64,000 bases of DNA from NCBI RefSeq assembly GCF_003144245.1, contig NW_020289988.1, positions 1-64,000 of the forward strand, written 5' to 3'. Of this stretch, positions 1-10,843 are shown one piece after another; position 1 is the first letter of the stretch, and every line of letters begins with the position of its first letter. This stretch comes from Jaminaea rosea (Eukaryota > Basidiomycota > Exobasidiomycetes > Microstromatales). A program made the position numbers and the translations under genes. The notes beneath the pieces were generated by a model, which was not told where the DNA came from, made no database searches, and was given only the letters and a program-made list of their open reading frames with translations.

Positions 1-375
1 CGTCGAGGACAAGCATCAAAGACATGGCAGTTAGTTCGATTGTAGTTTGGGTAAGCAGCCTACTTGAAGCCCCGACTAATCGTGACTTGTTTTCGACTTG
101 TTTTCCATTAAGAGGTGTTCCCTCTTAAAGGTGCCTTCTGGCAGGGTTAGCGCCAGTGCAGTTGTGTCTGGCCCCGACAGGGTTAGTTTGTGGTTTGGGG
201 TTTGTAGTTTGGCCGCCTCAGCTAGTGCGTCATGTGGAGGTTAGGCTCAAATCGGGGCGGACGGAAGTGGTTAAAAGTGTGCCCAGCAAATTGGCAGAGT
301 GCGGCTGGCGGGGCGGAAGGGCAGCTGGGCGGCCCAGACCAAGGCTTACTATTTGATTTGCTGCATCACTAGCCC
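1..375. other. window edge beyond the LINE, no gene seen
   Basis: This stretch follows the last codon of the minus-strand LINE reading frame. I see no convincing coding frame and no reverse-transcriptase catalytic box (YADD/FADD) that would continue the element. It may be LINE 3' sequence or host DNA. Confidence 0.4.
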
Positions 376-2553
376 TCAGCGGCTATCGAGACTAGCCAGG
401 CTAGTGGCAGCGAGTAGCCAGAGTAAGGGTTGGAGCGAGAAGACGTGGGGCAGGGTGCTTAGGGGGTCCCCCTGCCTTAGGGTTCGCCGCATCGGAATTG
501 GTCTGGTGGTGGTGCGGTTGACGAGGTAGCGGGAGGTAAGGTCTGCTTTCCTGCCACAGTCACCGTAGAGGGCGCCAATGATCGTTGCAAAGGTCGGCGC
601 GGCCCGATGGAGTAGCTCCTCCATCCATCCCCAGTCCACTCGGTCGTACGCCTTGCTCTGACCCAGCGTCTGCAGTGTCGAGCCTTTCGCCGCCACCTCC
701 AGGACCGCGCGTAAGGTGAGGCCATTGTCGGCGAGTTGCTGCCCTCTGACGAAGCCAGTTTGCGCCTGGCTGACGAAGACAGATGCAAGCGGTTGTAGCT
801 TCGCCGTAAGGGCCCTTGTGTAGATCTTGTAGTCCACATTCAGTAGCGAGATTGGCCTCCAATTGTCAATCGTGTGCAGGGATCCTTGCTTCGGGATCAG
901 CCGGACCACCGACTCCCGCCAACTGCTCGGGAGAGGGTGTGCTGGGTCTGCGGCGGCGATGCGTACAATCTCTTCGACAACTTGTAAGGCTTGAGGGAAG
1001 CGGAGGTAAAACTTGTAGGTAAGGCCGTCGGCGCCCGGCACGGACTGAGCAGCCGCCCCCTTACGGCAGGCCTGTGTCAGCTCGGCCAAGGTCGGCGTGA
1101 GCGTGGGTGTCGGCAGGGTGGGCGTCAACGCTGGCGGGAGAGGATCGAGTAGCTGGCGGCGGCTGGCTGGGCACGACTCCCCTGCTTCCGTCATCTGCTG
1201 GAAGTGCGCCGCAACTACCTCTGGGACTTCCCTGGTCTTGCAAAGGCGGCCGGAAGCGTCACGCAGATTCGGAATTGTGGTGACCGCCGTGGCCGCTCGG
1301 GCGTGGGCCAGGCGAGGCACCGCCGATGGGCCTAACACGTCTGCTAGTCGCGCTCTGATCGGGATGCCGCCGTTGCGTCGCAGTCGGTCTGCCTCCTCGT
1401 CGCCCTGCTGCCGGCGGTCGGCAGCCAGTCTCCTCGAGTGTCGCTGCGCGTGGAGGGCGATGCGCTCCTTGCACCAGTTCCACCACTTGGACGTCGACGG
1501 GAAGGAGGGGCGGCGGGCCAGCCAGGCGTCCCAGTGAGACTGACAGGATGCAACATAATCGTCGTCATCTAGCAGCTGCTCGTTCAGGCGCCACGGTGCT
1601 GTCGGGCGCAGGGCAGGGCCGTGGTAGCGTCGAGAGTTCCGTCCGCGCACCGAGCGCGCCGTGTGCCGGCGGGTGGGGGCTATCAGCTGCAGGTGGGCAT
1701 CAACAGCGTAGTGGTCGCTCTCGTTGGAGGGGGTGATGAGAAAATGAGTCGGCGTGAAGGTGCTGCTGGCGGCAAAGATGTGGTCTATGCGGCTGCGGCT
1801 CACTAGATCGCCGTCCCAGATGTGCGGGCGGGTCCAGGGGCCGGGCGAGGAAGCGGCGAGGCTGCGGACCGCATCGGTAAAGCCGGCGAGGAAGGGCGCC
1901 AAGGCATCCCAGGCGGTGTCGGCGCGGCGTGCCCGGGCCTGTGGGCGTCGGTCCTGGCAATCAATATTCCTATCCGGACAGTCTTGGAAGTCCCCGAGGA
2001 CAAGGTGGCAGGCTCGCAGCAAGATCCCACTGCGGTGGGAGAAGGCCCGCCGCCTGGACGTGGCAACCGGGGCGTAGACGATGGCGACAGTGATAGGAAG
2101 AAGCGGTAGGGCGGAACCAGGGGCACCATAGAGCTGGGCGATCAGGATGCGCCCGTCTTCGTGCACGCCGATCTGGTGCAAGCGGCCGAGGCCTGGACGG
2201 AGGAGGAGGGCCACATGTTCGGCGACCAGAGTGCAAGGGTCGTCGGCAGCCCCAACTAGAACAGCGTGAAGGGCGTCCCGGGTGGCGTGGTGTTCCTGGA
2301 GAGCGAGGAGGTCGAAGGGACCCTGGAGGAGAGAGGTGCGGCGATGGGGTTGCAGCGACGGAGGCTGGGGCTGAGGGAGGCGGCGGCAGTTCCACGTCCT
2401 CACCCTCGGGTCACGGTCGCGGCGGGCAGCGGGAGGGACCCAAGGCTGTGGCAGCCAGGTGGACCCGTACGTTGGCGGGATGGAAGAGGTCATGAGGTGC
2501 CAGTCTTCGTTCGAGGCGTTATCGGCCGCGAGCCGCCCGATGATGCCCAACAA
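376..2553 (-). mobile_element. decayed non-LTR retrotransposon (LINE): endonuclease plus partial reverse transcriptase
   Basis: One open frame of about 725 codons encodes an apurinic-type endonuclease followed by a reverse transcriptase. The first ATG in frame is at 2493; the frame is open back to 2553. Endonuclease marks are LVLGDFQ, SRIDHIF and the late ESDHYAVD. Reverse-transcriptase marks are NWRPISLLNVDYKIYTRAL, QTGFVRGQQ, SKAYDRVDW and LRQGDPLS. Two things argue that it is dead. The usual LDxxKAYDR of motif A reads LGQSKAYDR, so the first catalytic aspartate is glycine (a single base change, GAT to GGT). The frame also stops shortly after RQGDPLS, before any YADD/FADD box. LINE copies usually lose the 5' end, so loss of the 3' part of the polymerase points to rearrangement after insertion. 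The layout resembles Tad1- or L1-like fungal elements; I cannot place the clade. Confidence 0.85.
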
Positions 2554-3627
2554 TGTTGTACGGCAATGAAGCCGTGCTGCCGAGTCGACGGCGCTACAGA
2601 ATTTCCCTTACTTGCCAGCACAGTGTGGCGTCGTGTTATCGACGCTGGTTCAAGCAGTGACTACGAAACAGGTCCACCTGCCAAGCTAGCCAGGTCTGAT
2701 CCAAAATCTGGACTTGTGAGCGAGCAATGCTGTACTGTTTTTGCCGACAACGAGAACGCCTCGAAACTTTCGTACTGGTCCGGCCTCTAAATGTTCGGGC
2801 TGGTCCGATGGTATTGCGTGGCCGTGCGCAAAGTGGCCAAAGAGGTCCAGCAGGTCCTTCAGAAGTCGCATAGGCTTGGTGCTTGCCCTTACTCCACGTC
2901 GATCCGACTCGCAGCTGATGTCTGTCGAGTCGAGGGCAGTCGCGAAGACGTCGTCTCCAATCCCCGATCTTCCTGACGAGCTCGGACGGTCGCCCTCGCT
3001 TGGCTGGCGTCACTCAGGGCGCGACCGGCGGCGAGGTGCAGCGGAGCAAAGGCCAAGCGAGGCGAGCAGGGTTCCAGGGCGTGGCGCTGCCCACGGTACG
3101 GCGTTGATGCCGATGCAACATACTGAAGTCGCGTGAAGCTCGCGATGACCGCAACGAAAGGTGCATTCATTGACATGCGAGGCCTCGCGCCAGGTCAAAC
3201 TTCTCGACGTGCCCTCTGGCTACGCAGGCGTTGTCATACTACTGACATCGACGTGGACCTCCACCCCCATTCTTGCACGCACCTCGGAGCTTCTGCATGC
3301 ACCCCGCAAAACCCAATTCATGATGCGCTTCTTTGCCTCACTCGCCGGCGGCAGGAACAAATTGGATCGAGACGAGGAGCAATCAAACTCAATGCGAGTC
3401 GAACCTACGATGCAATATCGGCATCATTCTGGGAGAGCACGTTGGGGACCATCCCACCTTCGCAGTTTCGACGTGACCTACTCGTGAGTTGGAGGGAGCG
3501 TGATGAGCAACCTACGTGGGGGCCTCGCAGACTTGGGCCCAAGGACAGGCACAAGCACTGTTCGGCGGGCGCTCTTGCAAACCAGACTTGCCAGCAAGCC
3601 AACACCGCCGCCGACAAGGTGGAGAGC
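2554..3627. other. intergenic stretch between LINE and thaumatin-like gene
   Basis: Short frames exist on both strands, but none shows a recognisable domain or a supported exon structure. The first few hundred bases may be LINE 5' sequence. I call no gene here. Confidence 0.4.
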
Positions 3628-3630
3628 AGG

Positions 3631-3640
3631 GTATAAGAAG
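3631..3640 (+). promoter_or_regulatory. TATA-box-like element of thaumatin-like gene
   Basis: The sequence GTATAAGAAG lies about 90 bases upstream of the thaumatin-like ATG, followed by a pyrimidine-rich leader. A very similar GGTATAAGGA precedes the alcohol dehydrogenase gene. Confidence 0.5.
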
Positions 3641-3727
3641 GCGAGTCGAGCGTCGTTCCCACTCTTTCTGTCTCATCCAACCACCTCGCCCACTTCGGCC
3701 AGCTCTCACACACACCCACTTGCCAAC

Positions 3728-4417
3728 ATGTCCCCCAGCTTCTCCTCCCTCTTCGCATTTGCGGCGCTTGCCACCACCTCGCTGGCCTCGAGCGTTACTC
3801 TGCAGAACTCGTGCAGCTACCCCGTCTGGGTGCGCGACTCGTCTCCCGGCGCCAACGGCCGCATCGTCCGCGTCAACGCCAATTCTCCGTCGACGGACGT
3901 CACGCAGGGCGGTGCCGGCTTTGTCCTCAACCTCCTCACGGGCTGCTCCGACGACTCCGGTAATGGCTGCGCCACGGGCGACGTAGGCGGGGGTGCTCTG
4001 CCCTTTGGCCGCGTCGAAGCCACCTTCACCGACACGTACGTCAACTACGACCTCTCCCTCGAGTACGGGTGGAACGTCCCCGTTGAGATCGGCGCTCCTT
4101 CGTGCCCCTACTTTGCCTGCACTTCGCTCCCTGGTTGCCCCGTCCCTGGACCAGACGGTTCTTGTTACTCGCCCTGCTGCGCCTCGGCGGACAACTGCCA
4201 GGGAACCAACAGCTGCCCCTACGAGACGCGCGACAACGGTCCCGGTGGCAAGGGCGTCAACTCGCAGTATTACATGGACACTTGCCCTAACGCTTATGCT
4301 TGGCCGATTGAGGACAGCGACGTGCCCAGCGCCTACATTGACACCAACTGCGGTAACCAGGATCTTCAGATCAACTTCTGCCCTCCCGTTGGCAACAGCA
4401 ACATCCCCCGCTCGTAG
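3728..4417 (+). CDS. secreted thaumatin-like protein
   Basis: A single exon of 229 codons. The start is the ATG at 3728, which gives a classical signal peptide (hydrophobic FAALATTSLAS, cleavage expected near residue 21). The frame is open further upstream, but that part lacks a leader. The mature protein is cysteine-rich (14 by my count) and follows the thaumatin/osmotin layout: N-terminal VTLQNSCSYPVWV, then LPFGRVEATF, a central cysteine cluster SCYSPCCASADNCQG, and near the end MDTCPNAYAWPIED and INFCPP. Family members are extracellular, and some bind or cleave beta-glucans. Which activity applies here is not shown by the sequence. A TATA-like box lies upstream. Confidence 0.88.
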   Translation: MSPSFSSLFAFAALATTSLASSVTLQNSCSYPVWVRDSSPGANGRIVRVNANSPSTDVTQGGAGFVLNLLTGCSDDSGNGCATGDVGGGALPFGRVEATFTDTYVNYDLSLEYGWNVPVEIGAPSCPYFACTSLPGCPVPGPDGSCYSPCCASADNCQGTNSCPYETRDNGPGGKGVNSQYYMDTCPNAYAWPIEDSDVPSAYIDTNCGNQDLQINFCPPVGNSNIPRS

Positions 4418-5167
4418 AGGTGGCGGTGTTCTCGCAACGGAAGAGGCCCGACAAGAATCGCCCTGATCGCTCTTTTCTTTCCATATCTTCGTCTCCCCAG
4501 CTTCGGAATTGAATCACATTGCTCTTCTGTACTTACGCGCGACGTCGGAATGATGCCCGTTTAGCTACAGGTGTACGTGAAGGGGTAGATCTGGGCGAGG
4601 GGTTGTGAACGGCATCGGCGCTACGCGGAGGCTGTAGTGAGCGTGACAGTCGAGAATGCGCTGCTGGATCTTGAGTAGCCTCAGCGACGAGCGTAATCGA
4701 CCGGCGAGTGATGAGGTGACATCCTGATAGATCCAGCTATCCCGATGGTGATGGTGTCGATAAGAAAGAAGGGATGGCAATGCCTCGCACCTCTGTGGTG
4801 CTTCCGCCCCGCCCCGCACGGTGGGCGCGGAACTGGCGGCGCGGCGCGACCTTTGGTTTGAACCCTTGTGCCTTGTGCCGGTGCCGGTGGCCGCTCTTGT
4901 GCCTGCCGCGTGGGCGTCGAGATTGCTTGGCGCGGGACACAGCAAATTGTCGAAGGCAAGGCGTTGGCTCGTATCTTTGCTCATCACCACGACATCCTCC
5001 TCCACCGCGAATAGCAGCCGCAGCCGCATCCACGGTTGCGCACCCTCCATCACCATTCCTTTCTCGCTGCCTGCACCCATGCTCAACCGCATCGCTGCTC
5101 TCGCCGCATCATCACCTGCTTCCCCCTTGACGGAATAACACGTGCTTAACCACGCGCGCATACAAAG
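4418..5167. other. intergenic: 3' region of thaumatin-like gene and promoter of NHA1
   Basis: No supported gene. A 19-codon upstream ORF (ATG at 5079, stop ending 5138) ends 29 bases before the antiporter start. A long open frame on the minus strand (4565-5161) has no recognisable domain and is probably a GC-rich by-product. Confidence 0.4.
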
Positions 5168-7363
5168 ATGCCGCCCGCCTCAACCATCGTCGCTCCTCAG
5201 ATCGAGGACGTCTCCAAGGCCTTTGCCGTCTTAGGCTTCTTCATCGTCGTCTATGGCCAAGTCTCCTACATAGCCAAAGAGCGGCTCTACCTCTCCGAGC
5301 CACTCATTGCCATCACGCTGGGGATCATAGTCGGCCCCTACGTGTTAGGATGGGTCGATCCTTTATCATGGTCAGAGGATCCAGAAATCTACCACGAGAC
5401 GACGTACCAGTTCACACGTCTAGTCGTAGGAGTCCAAGTGCTTTTCACTGGAATCGCTCTACCCAAGGCGTACCTACGCAGGGAGATTGTATCCCTCCTC
5501 GTCCTCCTCTTTGGAATCATGACGACGGCCTGGTTTGTCACCGCCCTTCTTATCTGGGGACTGATTCGCACGCCTGGTGAATGGTCACTCACTTTCCTCG
5601 AGTCACTCTGCATCGCCGCCGCCGTCACGCCAACTGACCCGGTCTTGGCAAACTCGATCACAAAGGGACGCTACGCAGAGAAGCATGTTCCCGCCAATGT
5701 GCGCAACATCATCCTCGCAGAGTCTGGCGCCAATGACGGCCTCGGCTTCCCCTTTCTGTACATCGCCGTCTACCTCATCGACCGCGCCTCCATTGATCGC
5801 GGCGATAGCGTTGGCACAGAGGTGGGACGCTGGGTCTACGCCGTCGTCATCTACCAGATCATCCTCAGCTGCGTCTATGGATTCGTCGTCGGATTCATTG
5901 CCCGCAAGACGCTTAAGTGGGCAGAGGGTAGACAGTACATCGACAAAGACAACTTCTTTGCCTTTGGGTTGGGTCTCGCTCTCTTCACACTGGGCACGAC
6001 GGGACTCTTCGGGTCGGACGACATTCTCGCCTGCTTCGTGGCGGGAAACAGTTTCACGTGGGACGACTACTATCGCATCCGCAGCGAAGAGAGCGACGTA
6101 CAGGATATTCTCGATATGCTGCTCAACGCGGCGGTCTTCATCTACATCGGCACCATCATCCCTTGGAACTACTATCACGCCGTTGCCGATCTCGAAGGAC
6201 CCACGCTCGGCGGCATTCCCACCTGGCGCATCGTCCTGCTAGGCATCTTCGTCCTCCTACTCCGCCGCCCACCTTGGGTCATCGCTTCCACCAAGGTCAT
6301 CCCTGCCTTGACCACTTTCGGCGAATCTGCCTTTGCGGGTTGGTTCGGCCCTATCGGCGTAGGCGCTGTATTCTATATCGAGGTCGCGCTACGCTCCATC
6401 CCCGACGACGGATCGCGAGAACGCCTTCGTTCCCTCTACACGCCCGTCGTGCTCTTCACCGTCTTCAGCTCAGTCCTCACGCACGGCGTCACCATTCCCA
6501 TCTCCAAGCTCGGCCCACACGTGGTAAAGAAGACGGCAACTCTCACGCGCAGTCGTTCCATCACCTTCACCTCGCGCCCGGGGTCGAGGAGTAATACGCT
6601 CGACGTCTCGTCAACAGCGGCCGCTGCTGCAAAGGAGCAAGAACAGGACAGTGGGGCACAGCAAAGCGCAAGCTCAGGCCGACCCAAGTGGAACCCGCTC
6701 TACTCCGTCGGTAAGCGAACGCAGAGCGTCGTCCTCTTCTGGCGTCCGGACAGCTTCTGGCGGAGGGAGGCGGACCACCTTCGGCATGGCGACCAGGATG
6801 GCGAAGGCGAGGGGGCTGATGGCGAAAAGAGGCCCACGATCAGTGGGCCCAGTGATCCACGACGTCGTCATTCAATCGAGGAGGCGCGCAAGGCTGAAGA
6901 GCAAGGGGCAAGTGCCAGTAGTGCCGAGAACGTCGAGGCCGGTACGAGCGAGTCCACAGGCTCTTCTCCAAGCGCAGACGCTGGACCTCGTGGGCATCGC
7001 CCCGTCCCTTCCGCGCTCGAGCTGCCTACGACGAGCAGCGGCGATCCTGCCCCTCCCGTGCCAGCCCATCTCCGTAACGCAGGTCGAGCGAGCGAAGTGC
7101 CCGCCTCTGCCGCTTCGACCGACTCTCAGCAGCCGGCTCCGTCCTCTTCGGCGACTCACTTTAAATGGTCTGCTGCAGGGTGGAACGAGGAGCTTGCTCG
7201 TGAGCGAGCAGAGGCTCAGCGCGAGGCCAGAGAGGGGTGGCCGGAGGCTGTCAGAGCTGCCATGGGTGAACGGGGAGGCGAGGGAAGTGGTAGTCGACCT
7301 GGTACTCCGCGTGCAGGTGGGGCAAGCACGCCTGGTACGCCGAACAGGGTGAGGTTTGACTAA
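5168..7363 (+). CDS. NHA1: plasma-membrane Na+/H+ (K+/H+) antiporter, NHA1 type
   Basis: A single exon of 731 residues. The first 440 or so residues hold a dozen hydrophobic segments of the CPA1 exchanger fold. The family signature AAAVTPTDPVLANSITKG is near residue 150, and ESGANDGLGFPFLYIAVYL near 185 carries the ND pair used for ion exchange. After GVTIPISKLGPHVVKK comes a hydrophilic tail of about 280 residues rich in Ser, Pro and Glu. That is typical of fungal Nha1, whose tail is cytosolic and regulatory. The protein exports Na+, Li+ and K+ in exchange for protons at the cell surface, setting salt tolerance and pH. The N-terminus (MPPASTIVAPQIEDVSKAFAVLG) fits the family, supporting this ATG. 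Confidence 0.93.
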   Translation: MPPASTIVAPQIEDVSKAFAVLGFFIVVYGQVSYIAKERLYLSEPLIAITLGIIVGPYVLGWVDPLSWSEDPEIYHETTYQFTRLVVGVQVLFTGIALPKAYLRREIVSLLVLLFGIMTTAWFVTALLIWGLIRTPGEWSLTFLESLCIAAAVTPTDPVLANSITKGRYAEKHVPANVRNIILAESGANDGLGFPFLYIAVYLIDRASIDRGDSVGTEVGRWVYAVVIYQIILSCVYGFVVGFIARKTLKWAEGRQYIDKDNFFAFGLGLALFTLGTTGLFGSDDILACFVAGNSFTWDDYYRIRSEESDVQDILDMLLNAAVFIYIGTIIPWNYYHAVADLEGPTLGGIPTWRIVLLGIFVLLLRRPPWVIASTKVIPALTTFGESAFAGWFGPIGVGAVFYIEVALRSIPDDGSRERLRSLYTPVVLFTVFSSVLTHGVTIPISKLGPHVVKKTATLTRSRSITFTSRPGSRSNTLDVSSTAAAAAKEQEQDSGAQQSASSGRPKWNPLYSVGKRTQSVVLFWRPDSFWRREADHLRHGDQDGEGEGADGEKRPTISGPSDPRRRHSIEEARKAEEQGASASSAENVEAGTSESTGSSPSADAGPRGHRPVPSALELPTTSSGDPAPPVPAHLRNAGRASEVPASAASTDSQQPAPSSSATHFKWSAAGWNEELARERAEAQREAREGWPEAVRAAMGERGGEGSGSRPGTPRAGGASTPGTPNRVRFD

Positions 7364-7510
7364 GAGAGCGAAGGGGTGGGAGGGAATGCGAGGGACCGAC
7401 GATCACAGTCGAAGGGAGGAGCGCAAGAGCCATGCTTTCAGTCGTGTAATCATCCTGCTGTGGGCCGGTACAAATACAGTTGATTCGGAGGACAGCCTGC
7501 TCACCGCCGT

Positions 7511-8861
7511 TCATCCAAAAGCCATCTTTCTGGCCATCCTCTTCCTCTCCTCGATCATCTCCCTCGTGGCTACGATGCGTTTGCCGTTGGTCGTTGCTTT
7601 AGCATTGCCGTTAGCATGGTTGCCCGGCGCTGTTTCCGCTTGCGCCTGCTTCTTGACGGCTATGACCGCCTCACCCCCACCAGCGCGCCTCTTTTCGTCC
7701 CTCTCTCCACTCTCTTCCAACAAACCCTGCGCAATCTCTCCCTCCTTTTCCTTGTGTCGTGGCAAGTCCTCTGGTCGAGTTGGCGATGGAGCATGCTGGC
7801 TGAAGTAGGGATGACGTAGTGAATCCTGAGCGCTGGGACGCTTAGCCGGGTCATAAGCCAGCATAGCGTCTAGCAGCTGTGATGCTCCTCTCCCTGCGCC
7901 GGAGAACAAGCTAGCCGTAGGAGGGCGAGGGTGTTGCTGAGCTGGGGCCATGGATGATGCCAAAGGTAGCTCTTTCCAATGCGCCCACTCTTGCGTGGTT
8001 GGCGTTCCTCTGGCCTGGAAGATGACTGCTAGCTGAGCCGCATCACTCCCCTCCCCCGGCATGTACGGGGTACGCAACATCATTTCGGCGAAGATGGCGC
8101 CCGCTGACCAGACGTCTACAGTTGAGCTGTAGTGGCGCGCGCCGAGGAGGAGTTCTGGAGGGCGATACCAGAGGGTAATGACTTGGTTTGTCATGCGGGT
8201 CGAAGGTGGGGCGAGTTCGCGGGCGAGACCGAAGTCTGCTAACTTGAGATGACCGGTGGGTGAAATGAGTAAGTTGTTTGGTTTCAAGTCCTGCGCAAGT
8301 GAGGGAGGAGAAGGGGGGGGGGGATGAGTATATGCGCTACCCCATCGTCTTGATTGTAGTGCTCACCCTATGCAGGCATCCCATCGCATGACAATAGTCG
8401 AGCCCCTTGAGCAGCATGCCCAACCAGCTCTTGACATCTGCCGGGGTAAAGACGAGGCCTCTATCCCTGATGAGCGCCTCCATGTTAGTATCCAAGAACT
8501 CCAAGACGAGATTCAAACTCTGCCCTCCTGCCCCACCACCACCACTTGCAAAGACATCCAGCAAAGCGATGACATTCTCGCACTTCATCTCTCTCAAGAA
8601 GCCCACTTCACGGAGCGCTGTTGGGTCTAAGCCGTCAGCTCCACCTGCAGATGCGGCTGAGATCTTGATCTTCTTGATTGCGACTCGTGTATTGGTTTCA
8701 AGGTCACGAGCGAGGAAGACGGAGGCGTAGGTTCCTTCGCCGACCTTGCGCTGTTTGAGGTAGCGTTGGCGTGGCGGCATGTGGGAGGAGGAGATGGTGG
8801 CATTGCTAGTAGATGGATGAGATGATGATGATGATGATGAGGATGATGAAGGCAGCGCCAT
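7511..8861 (-). CDS. KIN28: cyclin-dependent kinase 7 / Kin28-like TFIIH kinase
   Basis: Two exons: 8861-8367 and 8290-7511, joined across a 76-base intron (GTGAGC...GCGCAG) exactly at HR|DLKPNN. Kinase marks are VGEGTYASVFLA, AIKKIKI, LHRDLKPNN, ADFGLA, activation-loop threonine in RMTNQVITLWYRPPE, and DVWSAGAIFAEMMLRTPYMPG. The last, with the DGLDPTALREV stretch, is closest to CDK7/Kin28. This kinase phosphorylates the RNA polymerase II tail within TFIIH and can act as CDK-activating kinase. WYRPPE replaces the more usual WYRAPE of CDK7, so a CDK9-like assignment is the main alternative. The start is uncertain: ATGs lie at 8948, 8861 and 8780, and 8780 (MPPRQRYLKQRKVGEG) best matches yeast Kin28. 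The longer forms add a serine run and, from 8948, a basic leader. The C-terminal 100 residues are low complexity. Confidence 0.85.
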
Positions 8862-9108
8862 CGTCGCTGTCGCTGTCAAGGGTGCAATGACGGATCGAAT
8901 GGTGCGGAGACGAGACTGTTGGCTGAGTCGGACGAGGAGCGAGCGCATGGCGGCGGGCCTGAATCCAACAGGCACGGAAGTGGAGTCGAGCCTCGTCCTG
9001 CGCCCCTCAAGTCGGACTGGGACCTGGAACTGGAACTGGTTCTGTACCTGGACCTGCAGCTAGGGGTTCGCGCAAATATTTCTTACAACTCGACGACGTT
9101 GACACGCA

Positions 9109-10162
9109 ATGACGAGCACGACGAGCGAGCCCGCCGTCGAGCAACTCGCAAAGAAGAAGGGCAAGCTCATCCGCCCGAGAGGCAAGAGAGGCGGCAAAAA
9201 GCATCAGAGCAAAGCCGCTCTAGCCGCTGCAGCTGAGGTAGTAAAGGCGGCAAAGAAGAAAGCAGCTCGCGGCCCATCGGAACATTCGATTCGCATCGCC
9301 CACTTCCATTGCCTTGAGAAAGAGAAGGCCAGACTCATCTCTGGCAAAGGCAGCGATCAGGGACAAAGCGCAGAGCTGCGTCTGGCAGAGATTGAGCGCG
9401 AGCAGGCTGAGCTTGGCGGGTTGGACGCATATCAGGATGACAGCCTGGCGGGGAGTGCAAGTCATCGTGGTGGAGAGAGCGGAAAATGGCTGGTCCAGCA
9501 GGTCATCAAGCTGAGGGGCAAAGAGACGGTGAGTGTGAGTGGAACACCTCCGAGCCTCCCTGATTGATGCTCATCTCTCGCCCTCACGCCCGCAGCTCCG
9601 CCTCTTAGACGTAGGCGCTCTCACCGGTACATCCTATTCGTCGTACTCCTTCATCAACCCTACATACATCGACATCAACCCACGTGCATCGCATGTCATT
9701 CAGAACGACTTCTTTGACTTTCCACTACCCGCGCAGAGCGAGGAAAAATACGACATCGTCTGCCTCTCCCTCGTCCTCAACTTCGTCGGCGACTTGGCCA
9801 AGCGAGGCGAGGCATTGGTCAGGGCGCATGGATATCTCAAGCCAGAGGGCATGCTTTACCTCGTATTACCGCTCGCATGCGTGGCAAACTCTCGCTACCT
9901 GGACCACGGGCGGCTGCAGGCTATCCTCGAGTCATGTGGGTGGGATGTCCTCGTCAACGATGACTCGGCGCGATTGACTAGGTGGTTGCTGAAGCGCAAA
10001 GAGGAAGTCAAGGGGGGGAGCAAGGCAAGAGGTGGACCATGTTGGGATGGGACGCAGTGGAAAAAAGAGGAGATCAAAGTCAGCAAGACGGCAAACAACT
10101 TTTGTATCAAGGTGGACCAGCCAGAGCAACCGCCAAAACGGCCGGCGAAGCGCGCCAAATAG
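9109..10162 (+). CDS. BMT2: 25S rRNA adenine-N1 methyltransferase, Bmt2-like
   Basis: Two exons, 9109-9528 and 9596-10162, with a 67-base intron (GTGAGT...CGCAG) in phase 0; 328 residues, close to yeast Bmt2. The N-terminus is lysine/arginine-rich (KKKGKLIRPRGKRGGKK), suiting a nucleolar RNA-binding protein. The joined exons give LRLLDVGALTG (SAM-binding loop), YIDINPRA, then NDFFDFPLP and the family motif DIVCLSLVLNFVGDLAKRGE, followed by YLVLPLACVANSRYL. The enzyme methylates an adenine of large-subunit rRNA during ribosome assembly. It is transcribed away from the CDK7-like gene, the two starts lying a few hundred bases apart. Confidence 0.88.
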
Positions 10163-10256
10163 AGTCGAGGAGTAGAAGTGACGATAGGAGTTGGACGGCA
10201 GCTGAGAGGGCTACACGGCAGCTTCGTAGGCCATTCGGCGCCGAGAAAGGTTCTCT

Positions 10257-10843
10257 TCACTCGAGCTCCCCCTTGACGGCGTCTCTCAGTCGAAGGGGAG
10301 GCAGACCATCGTTTGCCTAAAGAGGGATACCGCAAGCGGATCAGCAACGTCCCGGGGCTCAGCCGAAACTCGCTCTTTCGCTTCACTCACAAACCTCAAG
10401 CACTCTGTGCACGACGCAGCAGCGGTTAGACAAGCAACGTGAGCCGTCCTTGCGCGCCGACGCACTGTATTTACCCGCATGCTCGACACAGTTTCTGCTG
10501 GGCACATTGAGGTTGGTGCAGCCCGAAGAGCAGTCCTCGGCGGAACAGCCTTGGGAGACCTTATGGCTGGGCACGACACTTTGGCATGGACCAACTTTGT
10601 TGACGCCAGGGTAGTTGTTGCCGTAGATGGTCGTGTATTTGACTCCACCGCAGAGATCGTCAACGGTGAAGCAGTAGCCTGGCTGAGCGCGTGGGGAGGT
10701 CAACCAAGGCAGAAACACTGAGGCGGATCGTTGCACTCGCCTAGGTAGTAGATACCAGTCGGGCCGTTTGCGGCGAAGATTATTGTCGACAGGTGGGCGA
10801 GAACGACTACAATCGCCGTGGTGACCGGTAAGAGGGAGAGCAT
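10257..10843 (-). CDS. small secreted eight-cysteine protein, paralogue A
   Basis: My reading gives four exons: 10843-10741, 10678-10475, 10404-10391 and 10316-10257, encoding 126 residues. The signal peptide is MLSLLPVTTAIVVVLAHLS and following residues. The mature part has eight cysteines spaced C-x6-C-x21-C-x12-C-x4-C-x3-C-x9-C-x5-C. The first intron starts GCGAGT (a GC-AG intron), and only this choice keeps the YYLG|YCF frame seen in the other paralogues. The third exon is 14 bases long and carries the last cysteine (ECLRF). The tail is short (ANDGLPPLRLRDAVKGELE). I do not recognise the family. A secreted, disulfide-bonded effector or surface protein is inference. Paralogues B-E lie in the next 7 kb. 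Confidence 0.75.

Noticed and set aside
2636-3013. Open frame starting near KRGRPSELVRKIGDW, suggestive of an AT-hook or decayed transposase
   Set aside because: Only the first few residues look DNA-binding; the rest matches nothing and no terminal repeats flank it.
4565-5161. 198-codon open frame on the minus strand
   Set aside because: No domain, composition like random GC-rich sequence, and it covers the promoter of the antiporter gene.
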